Shown here piece by piece: positions 1 through 7,041 of a stretch of 15,921 bases of DNA. The DNA lies in assembly GCA_023457615.1 (NCBI GenBank), contig JAEWKY010000223.1, positions 1-15,921 on the forward strand. Reading direction: 5' to 3'. The notes beneath the pieces are model-generated. The model worked only from the letters and a program-made list of their open reading frames with translations. It was not told where the DNA came from and made no database searches. Within the stretch, counting starts at the first letter, position 1, and the number at the start of each line of letters is the position of its first letter. This stretch comes from Actinomycetes bacterium. GTDB lineage: Bacteria; Actinomycetota; Actinomycetes; Actinomycetales; Microbacteriaceae. Position numbers and translations under genes: made by a program.

Positions 1-48
1 GTCGAGGAGCGCTCCGCGGCGCGCGGCAACGGCCGCGGCGCCGGGAGC

Positions 49-939
49 GTGCTGCCGCCCGCGCGTCACGGGTCGCAGACGAGCCTGCTGCTGACCCAGT
101 TCGGCGACTACTGGTTCGAGCAGCCCGAGGCGCTGCCGTCGGCGGCGCTCGTGAGCCTGCTCAACGACTTCGGCGTGTCGGAGGCGGCCGCCCGCGCGGC
201 CCTGAGCCGCATGGTCAAGCACGGTCTGCTGCTGCCCTCGCGCGCGGGCCGCAAGACGGGCTACCGGCCGACCACGCGCACCGACGGCATCCTCCGCGAC
301 GCACTCGCGAGGATGGTCGCCTTCGGCGGCGAGGAGCGCGACTGGGACGGGTCGTGGAACGTCGTGCTGGTCGCGGACGACGGGCTCGGCCGGTCGCTGC
401 GCGACGCCGTGCGCTCGCGCCTGGAGTGGCTCGGGTTCGCGCGGCTGCTCGACGGGGTGTGGCTCTCCCCGTGGGACCGGCACGCCGCGGCGCTCGCGGA
501 GCTCACGAAGCTCGGCGTCGACGACGTCACGACGCTCACCGCCCGCGTCGCCACCGAGCTCCCCGGCCGGCGCCGCCCCGAGGAGGCCTGGGACCTCGTC
601 GAGCTCGGCCGCGAGTACCGCAGCTTCGTGTCCGACGCCCGGCGGCTGCAGGAGTCGCTCGCGGCCGGCGTCATCGACCCGGCGGAGGCGCTCGTCCACC
701 GCACCGGCCTCACCGACGAGTGGATCGCGCTCATCAACTCCGACCCCGACCTGCCGCGGGAGCTCCTCCCCGCCGACTGGCCGCGCGCCGAGGCCCGCGA
801 GGTCTTCCTCGACACCCACGAGGCGCTCGGCGAACGGGCGATCTCGCGCGTCGTGGACGCCGTCGGCGCGGTCGATCCGACCCTCGTCGACCTCGTCGTG
901 CGTCGCTCCTTCCGCGAGTTTCTTCGTCGCGGAGATTGA
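49..939 (+). CDS. PaaX-family transcriptional regulator
   Basis: A 296-residue protein from a GTG start. The frame stays open to base 1, so the true start may lie upstream of the window. The N-terminus (about residues 12-75) is a winged helix-turn-helix of PaaX type: LLLTQFGDYW, then ALVSLLNDFGVSEAAARAALSRMVKHGLL and a basic wing GRKTGYRPT. The rest has the central and C-terminal PaaX layout, with W-rich segments such as DGVWLSPWDRH and a helical C-terminal domain. Family members are usually about 270-310 aa, so the length fits. PaaX proteins repress aromatic-acid (phenylacetate) catabolic genes and respond to CoA-thioester ligands. The gene ends where the promoter of the downstream ABC importer begins, so control of that operon is a reasonable inference. 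The ligand is unknown. Confidence 0.85.
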   Translation: MLPPARHGSQTSLLLTQFGDYWFEQPEALPSAALVSLLNDFGVSEAAARAALSRMVKHGLLLPSRAGRKTGYRPTTRTDGILRDALARMVAFGGEERDWDGSWNVVLVADDGLGRSLRDAVRSRLEWLGFARLLDGVWLSPWDRHAAALAELTKLGVDDVTTLTARVATELPGRRRPEEAWDLVELGREYRSFVSDARRLQESLAAGVIDPAEALVHRTGLTDEWIALINSDPDLPRELLPADWPRAEAREVFLDTHEALGERAISRVVDAVGAVDPTLVDLVVRRSFREFLRRGD

Positions 940-965
940 CATTCATGACATTCATGGCGCACATT
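936..965 (+). promoter_or_regulatory. Candidate promoter of the ABC importer operon
   Basis: A perfect -35 TTGACA (936-941) overlaps the PaaX stop codon (TGA, 937-939). The best -10 is CACATT at 960-965 with an 18-bp spacer, a weak match to TATAAT. Transcription would start near 972, leaving a leader of about 85 nt before the ATG at 1058. The -35 is convincing; the -10 is not strong, which suits a regulated promoter. Confidence 0.5.
938..955 (+). repeat. Tandem 9-bp direct repeat
   Basis: GACATTCAT occurs twice head to tail (938-946 and 947-955), within the spacer of the candidate importer promoter and immediately before the inverted repeat. It could be part of a regulator site or simple slippage. 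Confidence 0.6.
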
Positions 966-975
966 GGACGCGCCA
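955..975. promoter_or_regulatory. Inverted repeat, candidate operator
   Basis: Perfect 6-bp arms TGGCGC (955-960) and GCGCCA (970-975) with a 9-bp centre span the proposed -10 and start point of the importer promoter. A dimeric regulator bound here would block transcription. The neighbouring PaaX-family gene is the obvious candidate, but no direct evidence links them. Confidence 0.45.
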
Positions 976-1057
976 GTGTCATGCATCCGTCTCCGGCGCC
1001 GTCTCACGACCCGGACCGGACACCCGCACCACCCTTCGATGAAGAAAGGTCCTCGCA

Positions 1058-2032
1058 ATGAAGCGTCGCGCACTCCTCGGTGGCATCGCCCTCGCCACCG
1101 CTGTCGCCCTCGTCGGCTGCACCGACTCCGGTGCCGCCCCCGAACCCACCGAGGCCGGTCCCGGCGAGACCTACTCGGTCCGCGTCGCCGCCCTCCCGAT
1201 CGCCGAGACGGGGGCCATCTGGGCCGCGCTCGAGGCGGGGATCTTCGAGGAGCACGGCATCGAGCTCGAGATCCTCCCCGCCCAGGGCGGCGCTCAGGCC
1301 ATCCCGGCGCTCGTCGCCGGCGACATCGACTTCGCGATCGGCCAGCCCATGGGTCCGTTCCGCGCCGCACTCGGCGGCGAGGAGGTGCGCATCCTCAGCA
1401 ACTACGCGAACAGCCTCGCGAGCGGTGACGAGGACGTGAACTCCGTCGTCGCGAGCGCCGCGAGCGGCATCCAGAGCTGGGCCGACCTCTCGGGCAAGAC
1501 CGTCTCGGTCAACAGCCTCGGCGCGGCCGGCGACCTCACGATCCGCGCGGCCGTCGCGGCGGACGGCGGTGACCCGGACTCGATCGAGTTCGTCGCCGTC
1601 GCCTTCCCCGACGTGCCGGCGCAGATCGAGGCCGGCGCGATCGACGCCGCGTGGGCGCCCGACCCGTTCCGCGGCATGGTGGTCGGCGCCGGCGGCACCG
1701 ACCTCGGCGGCCCCTACCAGGCGACGATCCCGGGCCTCACGGTGCTGACCAACTTCACGCTGCAGAAGGTCATCGACGAGAACCCGGAGATGGTGGAGGC
1801 CTGGAACGAGGCCCTCGCCGCCGCGCTCGAGTTCGCCGCGTCGAACGAGGACGCCGTGCGCGCCGCGATCGAGGCGGGTCTCGACCTGCCGGCCGGTGCC
1901 GCCGACGGCATCGTGCTGCCCGAGTTCACGGCCGACCTGGGCAACGCGGGTCTCGAGGACCTCGTCGAGCTCGCCCTCGAGTACAAGTACTTCGAGTCGG
2001 CTCCCGACCTGGACGCGATCGTCGTCCAGTAA
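1058..2032 (+). CDS. ABC transporter substrate-binding lipoprotein (NitT/TauT/SsuA type)
   Basis: A 324-residue lipoprotein that captures substrate outside the membrane for the permeases encoded next to it. The N-terminus MKRRALLGGIALATAVALVGC has a basic n-region, a hydrophobic h-region and a lipobox LVGC with the acylated Cys at residue 21. A short acidic linker follows. The mature part has the NMT1/SsuA periplasmic-binding layout: VAALPIAETGAIWAALEAGIFEEHGIELE, then GGAQAIPALVAGDIDFAIGQP, a central WADLSGKTVSVNS, and QIEAGAIDAAWAPDPF. The ATG at 1058 is preceded by AGAAAGG (1043-1049) with an 8-nt spacer. It is the first gene of the operon, and a strong hairpin follows its stop. Related families import nitrate, taurine, sulfonates, thiamine precursors or aromatics; the residues seen do not identify the ligand. 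Confidence 0.9.
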   Translation: MKRRALLGGIALATAVALVGCTDSGAAPEPTEAGPGETYSVRVAALPIAETGAIWAALEAGIFEEHGIELEILPAQGGAQAIPALVAGDIDFAIGQPMGPFRAALGGEEVRILSNYANSLASGDEDVNSVVASAASGIQSWADLSGKTVSVNSLGAAGDLTIRAAVAADGGDPDSIEFVAVAFPDVPAQIEAGAIDAAWAPDPFRGMVVGAGGTDLGGPYQATIPGLTVLTNFTLQKVIDENPEMVEAWNEALAAALEFAASNEDAVRAAIEAGLDLPAGAADGIVLPEFTADLGNAGLEDLVELALEYKYFESAPDLDAIVVQ

Positions 2033-2040
2033 CCCGCACA

Positions 2041-2074
2041 CGGTGGTCCGGGATCCTCGGGTCCCGGACCACCG
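2041..2074 (+). terminator. Intercistronic 13-bp hairpin (attenuator or mRNA stabiliser)
   Basis: A perfect stem has arms at 2041-2053 (CGGTGGTCCGGGA) and 2062-2074 (TCCCGGACCACCG) and an 8-nt loop. It lies 8 nt after the binding-protein stop and 54 nt before the first permease start. No T-tract follows, so full termination is unlikely. Such hairpins typically raise binding-protein mRNA relative to permease mRNA by blocking 3' exonucleases or by partial termination. Confidence 0.8.
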
Positions 2075-2128
2075 GCGCGAGCAGCGGACGATGATGGACT
2101 CGACACCCCCGACGAGAGGACGGTCGCG

Positions 2129-2908
2129 ATGAGGCGACGACTGCAGCCCGTGGGGCTCGGCCTGCTCGGCATCCTCGGGTTCCTCGCCCTCTGGCAGCTC
2201 GCCCCGCTGGCCGGCTGGGTCAACGGCCGCTACGTGCCGCCCCCGAGCGACGTGTTCGGCGCGCTCGGCACGATGGCGCTCGACCTGCACTACTGGCGCA
2301 CGATCGGCAACACGCTCCTCACCTGGGCGATCGGGCTCGGCATCGCCGGGGTGCTCGCGCTCGTGCTCGGCACGGTGATCGGGATGGTGCCGGTGCTCCG
2401 CCGCTACTCGCGCACGACCGTCGAGTTCCTGCGCCCCATCCCCTCGGTCGCGATCATCCCGCTCGCGATCCTCATGTTCGGCCTCGATCGCGACGCCTCG
2501 CTCGTGATCGTGGTGTACGCGACGTTCTGGCAGATCTTCATCCAGGTGCTCTACGGCGTCGCCGACATCGACCCCGTCGCGCGCGACACGCAGCGCAGCT
2601 TCGGCATCTCGACCCTCGACAGGTTCCGTCACCTCGTGCTGCCGACCGCGCTGCCGTACATCATGACCGGCATCCGCCTCGGCGCGACCGTCGCGCTCAT
2701 CCTCACCGTCACGGGAGAGCTGCTCATCGGCGCGGACGGCATCGGCCGACTCCTCACCGTGCGCCAGACGGCGGGCGACTACGCGGGGGTCTACGCCCTC
2801 GTCGTGACGGCCGGCATCCTCGCCCTCGTCATCAACCTCGTCGTGCGTCTCGTCGAGCGCCGGGTGCTCGCCTGGCACCAGTCGGTGCGAGCGGAGGTCG
2901 TGCTGTGA
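2129..2908 (+). CDS. ABC transporter permease (SsuC/TauC type), first subunit
   Basis: A 259-residue inner-membrane permease with about six hydrophobic segments. Examples are LGLLGILGFLALWQLA near residue 10, LGIAGVLALVLGTVIG near 75, IIPLAILMFG near 112, LVIVVYATFWQIFIQVL near 125, and VYALVVTAGILALVINLVV near the end. The cytoplasmic EAA-type loop (QRSFGISTLDRFRHLVLPTALPYIMTGIR, about residues 154-182) contacts the ATPase. The ATG follows GAGAGGA (2114-2120) at 8 nt. The stop overlaps the GTG of the next permease (GTGA), indicating translational coupling. Two different permeases in one operon imply a heterodimeric channel, unlike the homodimer of the classical SsuC system. Confidence 0.88.
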   Translation: MRRRLQPVGLGLLGILGFLALWQLAPLAGWVNGRYVPPPSDVFGALGTMALDLHYWRTIGNTLLTWAIGLGIAGVLALVLGTVIGMVPVLRRYSRTTVEFLRPIPSVAIIPLAILMFGLDRDASLVIVVYATFWQIFIQVLYGVADIDPVARDTQRSFGISTLDRFRHLVLPTALPYIMTGIRLGATVALILTVTGELLIGADGIGRLLTVRQTAGDYAGVYALVVTAGILALVINLVVRLVERRVLAWHQSVRAEVVL

Positions 2909-3732
2909 GGTCTCCCGTCGCGACCTTCCGCCTCACGCCCGAGCGCGCCCGTCGTCGGCTCCCGCTGTGGGTCAACTCGCTCCTCGAGGCTCTCGAGCTC
3001 CCGCTCGTGCTCCTCGCGATCTGGGCCCTCTCTGCCCTGCTCGCGCCGAGCCGCTACTTCCCCGCCCCGTGGCGCATCGCGGAGGCGTTCGCCAAGACCT
3101 GGCTCAACGACTCGTTCTTCGTCGACGTCGTGCCGAGCATCGGCCGGCTGCTCGCCGGGCTCGCGCTCGCGATCATCCTGGGCATCGCCCTCGGCGTGCT
3201 CGTCGGCTCGGTGCGCTGGCTGCGTCAGCTGCTCGAGCCGCTGTTCGAGTTCTTCCGCGCGGTGCCGCCGCCGATGCTCGTGCCCCTGCTCGCGATCACC
3301 GTCGGCATCGGGGCCGAGGGCAAGATCGCCGTCATCGTCGCCGGCGCGATCTGGCCGATCCTGCTCAACACCGTCGAGGGGGTGCGCGCCGTCGACGCCG
3401 TGCAGCGCGAGACGTCGACGTCGTATCAGCTCTCGACGCCCCAGCGGGTGCGCTTCCTCATCCTGCCGAGCGCGTCCGCCCAGATCATGGCCGGCATCCG
3501 CCAGTCGCTCTCGATCGGGCTCATCCTCATGGTGATCTCCGAGATGTCGAACTCGTCGTCGGGTCTCGGCTACCGCATCCTGTTCTTCCAGCAGAACTTC
3601 ATGATCCCCGAGATGTGGAGCGGCATCGTGCTGCTCGGGTTCATCGGCATCGCGCTCGCGCTGCTGTTCCAGCTCGCCGAGCGGTTCGTGCTCGGCTGGT
3701 ATCGCGGCCTGAAGGAGACCGAGCGTGCCTGA
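2905..3732 (+). CDS. ABC transporter permease (SsuC/TauC type), second subunit
   Basis: A 275-residue permease starting at a GTG that overlaps the previous stop by 4 nt. Hydrophobic segments include LPLVLLAIWALSALLA near residue 35, LLAGLALAIILGIALGVLVG near 80, MLVPLLAITVGIG near 125, IAVIVAGAIWPILL near 140, and IVLLGFIGIALALLFQL near 245. The EAA-type loop is about residues 167-197 (RETSTSYQLSTPQRVRFLILP and following), with the usual LP motif before MAGIR. The Arg-rich N-terminal tail (about 20 residues) is cytoplasmic. Its stop overlaps the ATPase start by 8 nt. It probably pairs with the first permease to form the channel. Confidence 0.88.
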   Translation: MRSPVATFRLTPERARRRLPLWVNSLLEALELPLVLLAIWALSALLAPSRYFPAPWRIAEAFAKTWLNDSFFVDVVPSIGRLLAGLALAIILGIALGVLVGSVRWLRQLLEPLFEFFRAVPPPMLVPLLAITVGIGAEGKIAVIVAGAIWPILLNTVEGVRAVDAVQRETSTSYQLSTPQRVRFLILPSASAQIMAGIRQSLSIGLILMVISEMSNSSSGLGYRILFFQQNFMIPEMWSGIVLLGFIGIALALLFQLAERFVLGWYRGLKETERA

Positions 3733-4519
3733 GACGACCCCCGCCCCCCAGCTGCTGCGCGTCGAGGGGCTCTCGAAGTCGTACGGCGACTTCGAGGCGC
3801 TGCGCGACATCACGTTCACCGCGAAGCAGGGCGAGCTCGTCTGCATCGTCGGCCCGTCGGGATGCGGCAAGACGACGCTGCTCAAGTGCATCGCCGGGCT
3901 GCTCGCCCCCACCTCCGGCACCGTCGAGCTCGACGGCGTGCCCGTTACCGCCCCGCCGAAGAAGATGGCGGTCGTGTTCCAGGAGTACGGCCGCAGCCTC
4001 ATGCCCTGGATGTCGGTGCGCCGCAACGTCGAGCTGCCGCTGCTGCGCACGGTCGCGAAGCCCGAGCGCCGCCGTCGCGTCGACGAGGCGCTCGACGCGG
4101 TCGGCCTCGCCGCGGCGGGCGGCAAGTACCCGTGGCAGCTCTCCGGCGGCATGCAGCAGCGGGTGGCGATCGCCCGGGCGATCGCCTACGACCCCGAGGT
4201 GCTCATCATGGACGAGCCCTTCGCGGCCGTCGACGCGCAGACCCGCGCCGACCTCGAGGACCTCGTGCGCGACATCTGGAAGCGCTTCGGCGTGACCGTG
4301 CTCTTCGTGACGCACGACATCGACGAGTCGGTCTACCTCGGCGAGCGCGTCGTCGTGCTGTCGATGTCGCCGACGTACGTGCAGGAGGATCTCGCGATCG
4401 ACCTGCCCGACGAGCGCGACCAGCTCGGCACCCGGGCCCTCCCCCGGTTCACCGAGCTGCGCACCCACGTCTACGAGCAGATCCAGCGCGCGAAGCGCGG
4501 CAGCGCCCCCGCCGCCTGA
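3725..4519 (+). CDS. ABC transporter ATP-binding protein (SsuB/TauB type)
   Basis: A 264-residue ATPase that powers the importer from the cytoplasmic face. The key motifs are all present: Walker A GPSGCGKTT (43-51), Q-loop Gln86 (VVFQEY), signature LSGGMQQR (139-146), Walker B VLIMDE (159-164), D-loop AAVDAQ (167-172) and switch His197 (VTHDIDE). The sequence around FQEYGRSLMPWMSV is characteristic of the NitT/TauT/SsuB subgroup. The GTG start overlaps the upstream permease by 8 nt, so it is coupled and is the last gene of the operon. I see no clear hairpin terminator before the next gene. Confidence 0.93.
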   Translation: MPETTPAPQLLRVEGLSKSYGDFEALRDITFTAKQGELVCIVGPSGCGKTTLLKCIAGLLAPTSGTVELDGVPVTAPPKKMAVVFQEYGRSLMPWMSVRRNVELPLLRTVAKPERRRRVDEALDAVGLAAAGGKYPWQLSGGMQQRVAIARAIAYDPEVLIMDEPFAAVDAQTRADLEDLVRDIWKRFGVTVLFVTHDIDESVYLGERVVVLSMSPTYVQEDLAIDLPDERDQLGTRALPRFTELRTHVYEQIQRAKRGSAPAA

Positions 4520-4542
4520 CCGCCCGTCGGATGAGCCTCGGC

Positions 4543-4548
4543 TAGCGT
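4543..4548 (+). promoter_or_regulatory. Leaderless-type -10 (TAGCGT)
   Basis: TAGCGT lies exactly 6 nt before the GTG at 4555. With the usual -10 to start distance, transcription begins at the start codon itself. No Shine-Dalgarno is visible. This spacing fixes the GTG at 4555 as the start. Confidence 0.65.
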
Positions 4549-4554
4549 TCGAGC

Positions 4555-5025
4555 GTGACGACGCCCACCGTTGATGAGCTGCAGCGGCTCGTGCCCCGCA
4601 TCGTCGAGGTGATGAGGTCCTACCCGAGGGTGCCCAGCTTGTTTGGTGACCCGGTACTAGTCCTAGGACTTGAGTTCTACCCGAACGGAGCCTTCGATCT
4701 CGCATCGCTCACGATCGCGACCGTCCTGCGGGATCTTGGCTTCGGCGACTGGGAACTTGTGTCGGCGTTCGACGAGGACGGCAAGAGGCACACGTGGCTG
4801 CGCCTGCGCCGGTCCGGTGAGATCGTGCTTTCGGTCGATGCGACTCTCCACCAGTTCGACGAGTGGGAGCGGCCCTGGATCGGCGCAGGTGACTCGCCCG
4901 TCGTGGCCCGGTTCAAGCGCCCTGTCCATGTCCATCCACCCATGTCCATCCACTGTCCGAGCTGCCGGAGGGCTGGGCGTTTGCAAACTACGTCGACGTC
5001 GCGACTCGAACGTCAAGGCTTCTAG
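4555..5025 (+). CDS. Frameshifted transglutaminase/papain-like family protein
   Basis: The current frame gives 156 aa, but the last 28 are out of frame. An exact 14-bp tandem duplication (4926-4953) shifts the frame after residue 128. With one copy removed the frame continues to TGA at 5037-5039, ending in PLSELPEGWAFANYVDVATR and then SRLLADDL, also 156 aa. The repaired protein resembles, from memory, small proteins with GCCxDAS...SHAWLEL...DITADQF...DSPWHARF, which have a papain/transglutaminase-like fold. Here these read GAFDLAS (45-51), RHTWLRL (His79), SVDATLHQF (Asp95) and GDSPVVARF. The nucleophile Cys appears to be absent, so the protein may be inactive even before the frameshift. The role is unknown. 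It is the first gene of the accessory block, with visibly weaker GC3 than the ABC operon. Confidence 0.6.
   Translation: MTTPTVDELQRLVPRIVEVMRSYPRVPSLFGDPVLVLGLEFYPNGAFDLASLTIATVLRDLGFGDWELVSAFDEDGKRHTWLRLRRSGEIVLSVDATLHQFDEWERPWIGAGDSPVVARFKRPVHVHPPMSIHCPSCRRAGRLQTTSTSRLERQGF
4926..4953 (+). repeat. Perfect 14-bp tandem duplication
   Basis: CCATGTCCATCCAC occurs twice in direct abutment (4926-4939 and 4940-4953). Identity stops exactly at the ends. Because 14 is not a multiple of three, the duplication changes the reading frame of the gene it lies in. Confidence 0.95.
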
Positions 5026-5097
5026 CCGACGATCTCTGATCTAGGAAACGTCGGTCGATGGCGACGAGTACCGGCCGCGCATGACGGATGCTCGGGC

Positions 5098-5103
5098 TAC
5101 CTT
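5098..5103 (+). promoter_or_regulatory. Leaderless-type -10 (TACCTT)
   Basis: TACCTT is 6 nt before the ATG at 5110. No ribosome binding site is visible, consistent with a leaderless mRNA. Confidence 0.6.
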
Positions 5104-5109
5104 CGCCTC

Positions 5110-5619
5110 ATGGACGTCGCCGCCTTCGTAGTCGCCTGTCTGGGCTTCTTGATCGCTGCGCTCGCCCTCGGCTGGCAGATCGCGAGCTGGGTGATGGACG
5201 GGCGCCGTGTCTCGCTGCGACTGCTCCACGGCATCGCCGGACGGAGCGGGTTCGCCGTTGGCCCCGTTGCGCGCGACGGCGCTCCGCGTGACATCTCGAG
5301 CCTCGTACAAGAAGGCTTCCGCGGACCCGAAGTCGTCGGTATTGAGGTCACGAACATCGGGCGGCTCCCGGTGAAGGTGACCGGCTACGGAGTCCAGGCC
5401 GTCGGCACCGAGTGGTCGTTCAACCCGATCGGCGATGCGATCGGAGCGACGCTGCCTCACTGGCTGCAGCCCGGCGACTCCGAGACCTGGTACGCGACCG
5501 GCGATGACGCCCGCCGGATCATGGAAGCGCCGAGCAAACGGACGCCGAAGGGCGTTCGAATGTATGCGAACCTCGGGACCGGCGAGACGAAGCCGACGCG
5601 ACGGGTGCTCCGGTTCTAG
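5110..5619 (+). CDS. Single-pass membrane protein of unknown function
   Basis: A 169-residue protein. Residues about 3-28 (AAFVVACLGFLIAALALGWQ) form one membrane helix with a very short N-terminal tail. The remaining 140 residues look like a soluble beta-rich domain with alternating strands: VVGIEVTNIGRLPVKVTGYGV, then LPHWLQPGDSETWY, and a basic C-terminus TRRVLRF. This resembles actinobacterial small membrane proteins with an Ig-like or immune-type beta domain, but I do not recognise a named family. The start is supported by the -10 hexamer 6 nt upstream. The stop TAG (5617-5619) directly abuts the stop of the convergent PIN gene with no gap. It may be part of the same accessory cargo; the role is unknown. 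Confidence 0.7.
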   Translation: MDVAAFVVACLGFLIAALALGWQIASWVMDGRRVSLRLLHGIAGRSGFAVGPVARDGAPRDISSLVQEGFRGPEVVGIEVTNIGRLPVKVTGYGVQAVGTEWSFNPIGDAIGATLPHWLQPGDSETWYATGDDARRIMEAPSKRTPKGVRMYANLGTGETKPTRRVLRF

Positions 5620-6087
5620 TCAGGAGTAATCGGTGTCTCCGATGATCGGCTCCCACACGATGTCGGGGTGCATCACGAGCGTCCGACCGACCCGCTCGCC
5701 GTAGGGAAACCGTTCGTCGTAGGACATGAAGTAGTCCGCCTCGCGGCGAACGGCAGTCGCGAGGTGCACCGCATCACTCGCACGAAGCCGGTACTGCCAG
5801 CTCAACTTGACCGCTTCCCGAGCGGTCACCACGTCGAGTTCCACCCACTCGGTTTCGACGGAGTCGAGGTAGTCCTCAAGCATCTCCGCCGCTGCGTCGG
5901 GTCCCGGGCGACCGCCGCCCCACCCGCCGACCTCGACCGTGAGCAGGCGGGACGCGATGAGCTTGATGACCTTCCGCTTCGCGGCCGCGAGCACCTTCTC
6001 CGAATCCGCCGCATGTTCCTGGTTCATGAGCACGTGCAGGAACACATCGGCGTCCGCGTACACGCGCGGCACCTTGTCACTCGCCAC
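5620..6087 (-). CDS. PIN-domain RNase (VapC-like toxin)
   Basis: A 155-residue PIN-domain protein. The acidic metal-binding set is visible: Asp12 (VYADADVFLHV), Glu52 (LLTVEVGG), Asp105 (RASDAVHLATA) and Asp124 (YFMSYDERFP). VapC-type proteins are Mg2+-dependent RNases, usually 125-150 aa, so the length fits. The GTG start at 6087 lies inside the end of the upstream gene (11-nt overlap). A GAGGAG Shine-Dalgarno sits in that gene's last codons, so translation is coupled. The coupling suggests a toxin-antitoxin or effector pair, but the partner is 268 aa instead of a typical 70-90 aa VapB. An alternative is a PIN nuclease serving a different regulatory role. Confidence 0.8.
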   Translation of the reverse strand: MASDKVPRVYADADVFLHVLMNQEHAADSEKVLAAAKRKVIKLIASRLLTVEVGGWGGGRPGPDAAAEMLEDYLDSVETEWVELDVVTAREAVKLSWQYRLRASDAVHLATAVRREADYFMSYDERFPYGERVGRTLVMHPDIVWEPIIGDTDYS

Positions 6088-6883
6088 GGAGCTCCTCGAG
6101 GTACTGCGAGACCGTCAGTTCCCGCGGGTTGGTCATCGAGCCCCGCAGCGATGCGATGTCGATGTCCGAAGGTGCCCGCTGGGGTTCGATGCCGACCGCC
6201 TCGATGCGGATGATCTGTCCGCTGCCATTGCGCTTGATGAGGCCAGAGACAAGCACACGCTCGTCGAACAACGCCAGGTACTCCTCGCGGGCGAGGCCGT
6301 CAACTGTGCAGTTGATCGGCGGACCCCAGTCCGACACCAAACCGATCCGGGTCTTGGCCCCGCGCGCGCTGATGACGTCGAGACGACCGATGATCGACCC
6401 ATACGCGAGAGACGACGGCTCGACCGCCTTCTTCGCGTTCTCGTCAACACGCTGGTCGATGCGTGCCGCGTTGTGAGCAGCGTCGACCGCAACCACCTCA
6501 ACACCTTCGAGTCCAGCCGTCTTCGACACCGTGAGGTGGCTGATGGTAGCGACGCGGTTCACGACCCGCTCCGTGAAGTGCTCGGGGATCGCTGGCCGCT
6601 CCTGCAGCGCGTGGATGCCGGACACGAACGCAGTCGCCGGACGCAGGAGCTGCGCCGTCGTGCGATCAGCTCCCCGCTGCTCCGGGCGGAGACGGAGGAC
6701 CGGCCCGCCGTTGCGCCAGTCAGTTCGCTCGACGTACCAGGCGACACGATGACGCGGGTCGGGCTCGGCGAGGCGGTCGAGCTCCTCGAGGCTGTGGGTG
6801 ACCTCGTTGACCGCAGACGTATAGGCCCGCGGCGTCACCCCCTTTTCGGACACCGCGAGGCGCACTTCAAGAGCCCCGACCAT
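6077..6883 (-). CDS. PIN-partner protein, putative antitoxin-like, unknown fold
   Basis: A 268-residue protein from the ATG at 6883. The frame is open further upstream (to 7087), but that extension is Pro/Ser-rich and runs into repeats. The chosen ATG is preceded by TAGTGT at 7 nt, so I prefer it. Features are a helical N-terminus (MVGALEVRLAVSEKGVTPRA, then YTSAVNEVTHSLEELDRLAE), a middle with ARIDQRVDENAKKAVEPSSLAYGSIIGRLD, and beta-rich segments around NCTVDGLAREEYLALFDERV. The C-terminal tail ends TVSQYLEELRGE, a short amphipathic helix of the kind that antitoxins insert into PIN toxins. It overlaps the PIN gene by 11 nt. No DNA-binding domain is obvious. Function as antitoxin is inferred from position only. 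Confidence 0.65.
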   Translation of the reverse strand: MVGALEVRLAVSEKGVTPRAYTSAVNEVTHSLEELDRLAEPDPRHRVAWYVERTDWRNGGPVLRLRPEQRGADRTTAQLLRPATAFVSGIHALQERPAIPEHFTERVVNRVATISHLTVSKTAGLEGVEVVAVDAAHNAARIDQRVDENAKKAVEPSSLAYGSIIGRLDVISARGAKTRIGLVSDWGPPINCTVDGLAREEYLALFDERVLVSGLIKRNGSGQIIRIEAVGIEPQRAPSDIDIASLRGSMTNPRELTVSQYLEELRGE

Positions 6884-6890
6884 GCGCGTC

Positions 6891-6896
6891 ACACTA
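6891..6896 (-). promoter_or_regulatory. Leaderless-type -10 (TAGTGT) for the PIN operon
   Basis: On the minus strand TAGTGT is 7 nt before the ATG at 6883. It would drive the 268-aa gene and the coupled PIN gene as one leaderless mRNA. Confidence 0.55.
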
Positions 6897-7041
6897 CCCA
6901 GCGGAACTCCCGATGCGCTGTCCCCCGGCCCGGGTGACGGATCCGCAGGCGCTGAACCTTCGTAGACCTCGGAGACTGCGACGTTCGGCGCAACTCCGTC
7001 GGGACGATATCGGCTCGAAAGCTGCCGGGACACGGGTGGGA

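Noticed and set aside
976..1057. Riboswitch in the importer leader (for example TPP, since NMT1-like binding proteins can carry thiamine precursors)
   Set aside because: The leader is short, and I could not find the conserved TPP-type elements or a sequestering hairpin over the Shine-Dalgarno.
1004..4705. Very long open frames on the minus strand opposite the ABC operon
   Set aside because: They are Arg/Asp/Glu/Gly-rich low-complexity frames created by the high-GC codon bias of the plus-strand genes. They lack start signals, and the plus-strand genes have clear family motifs.
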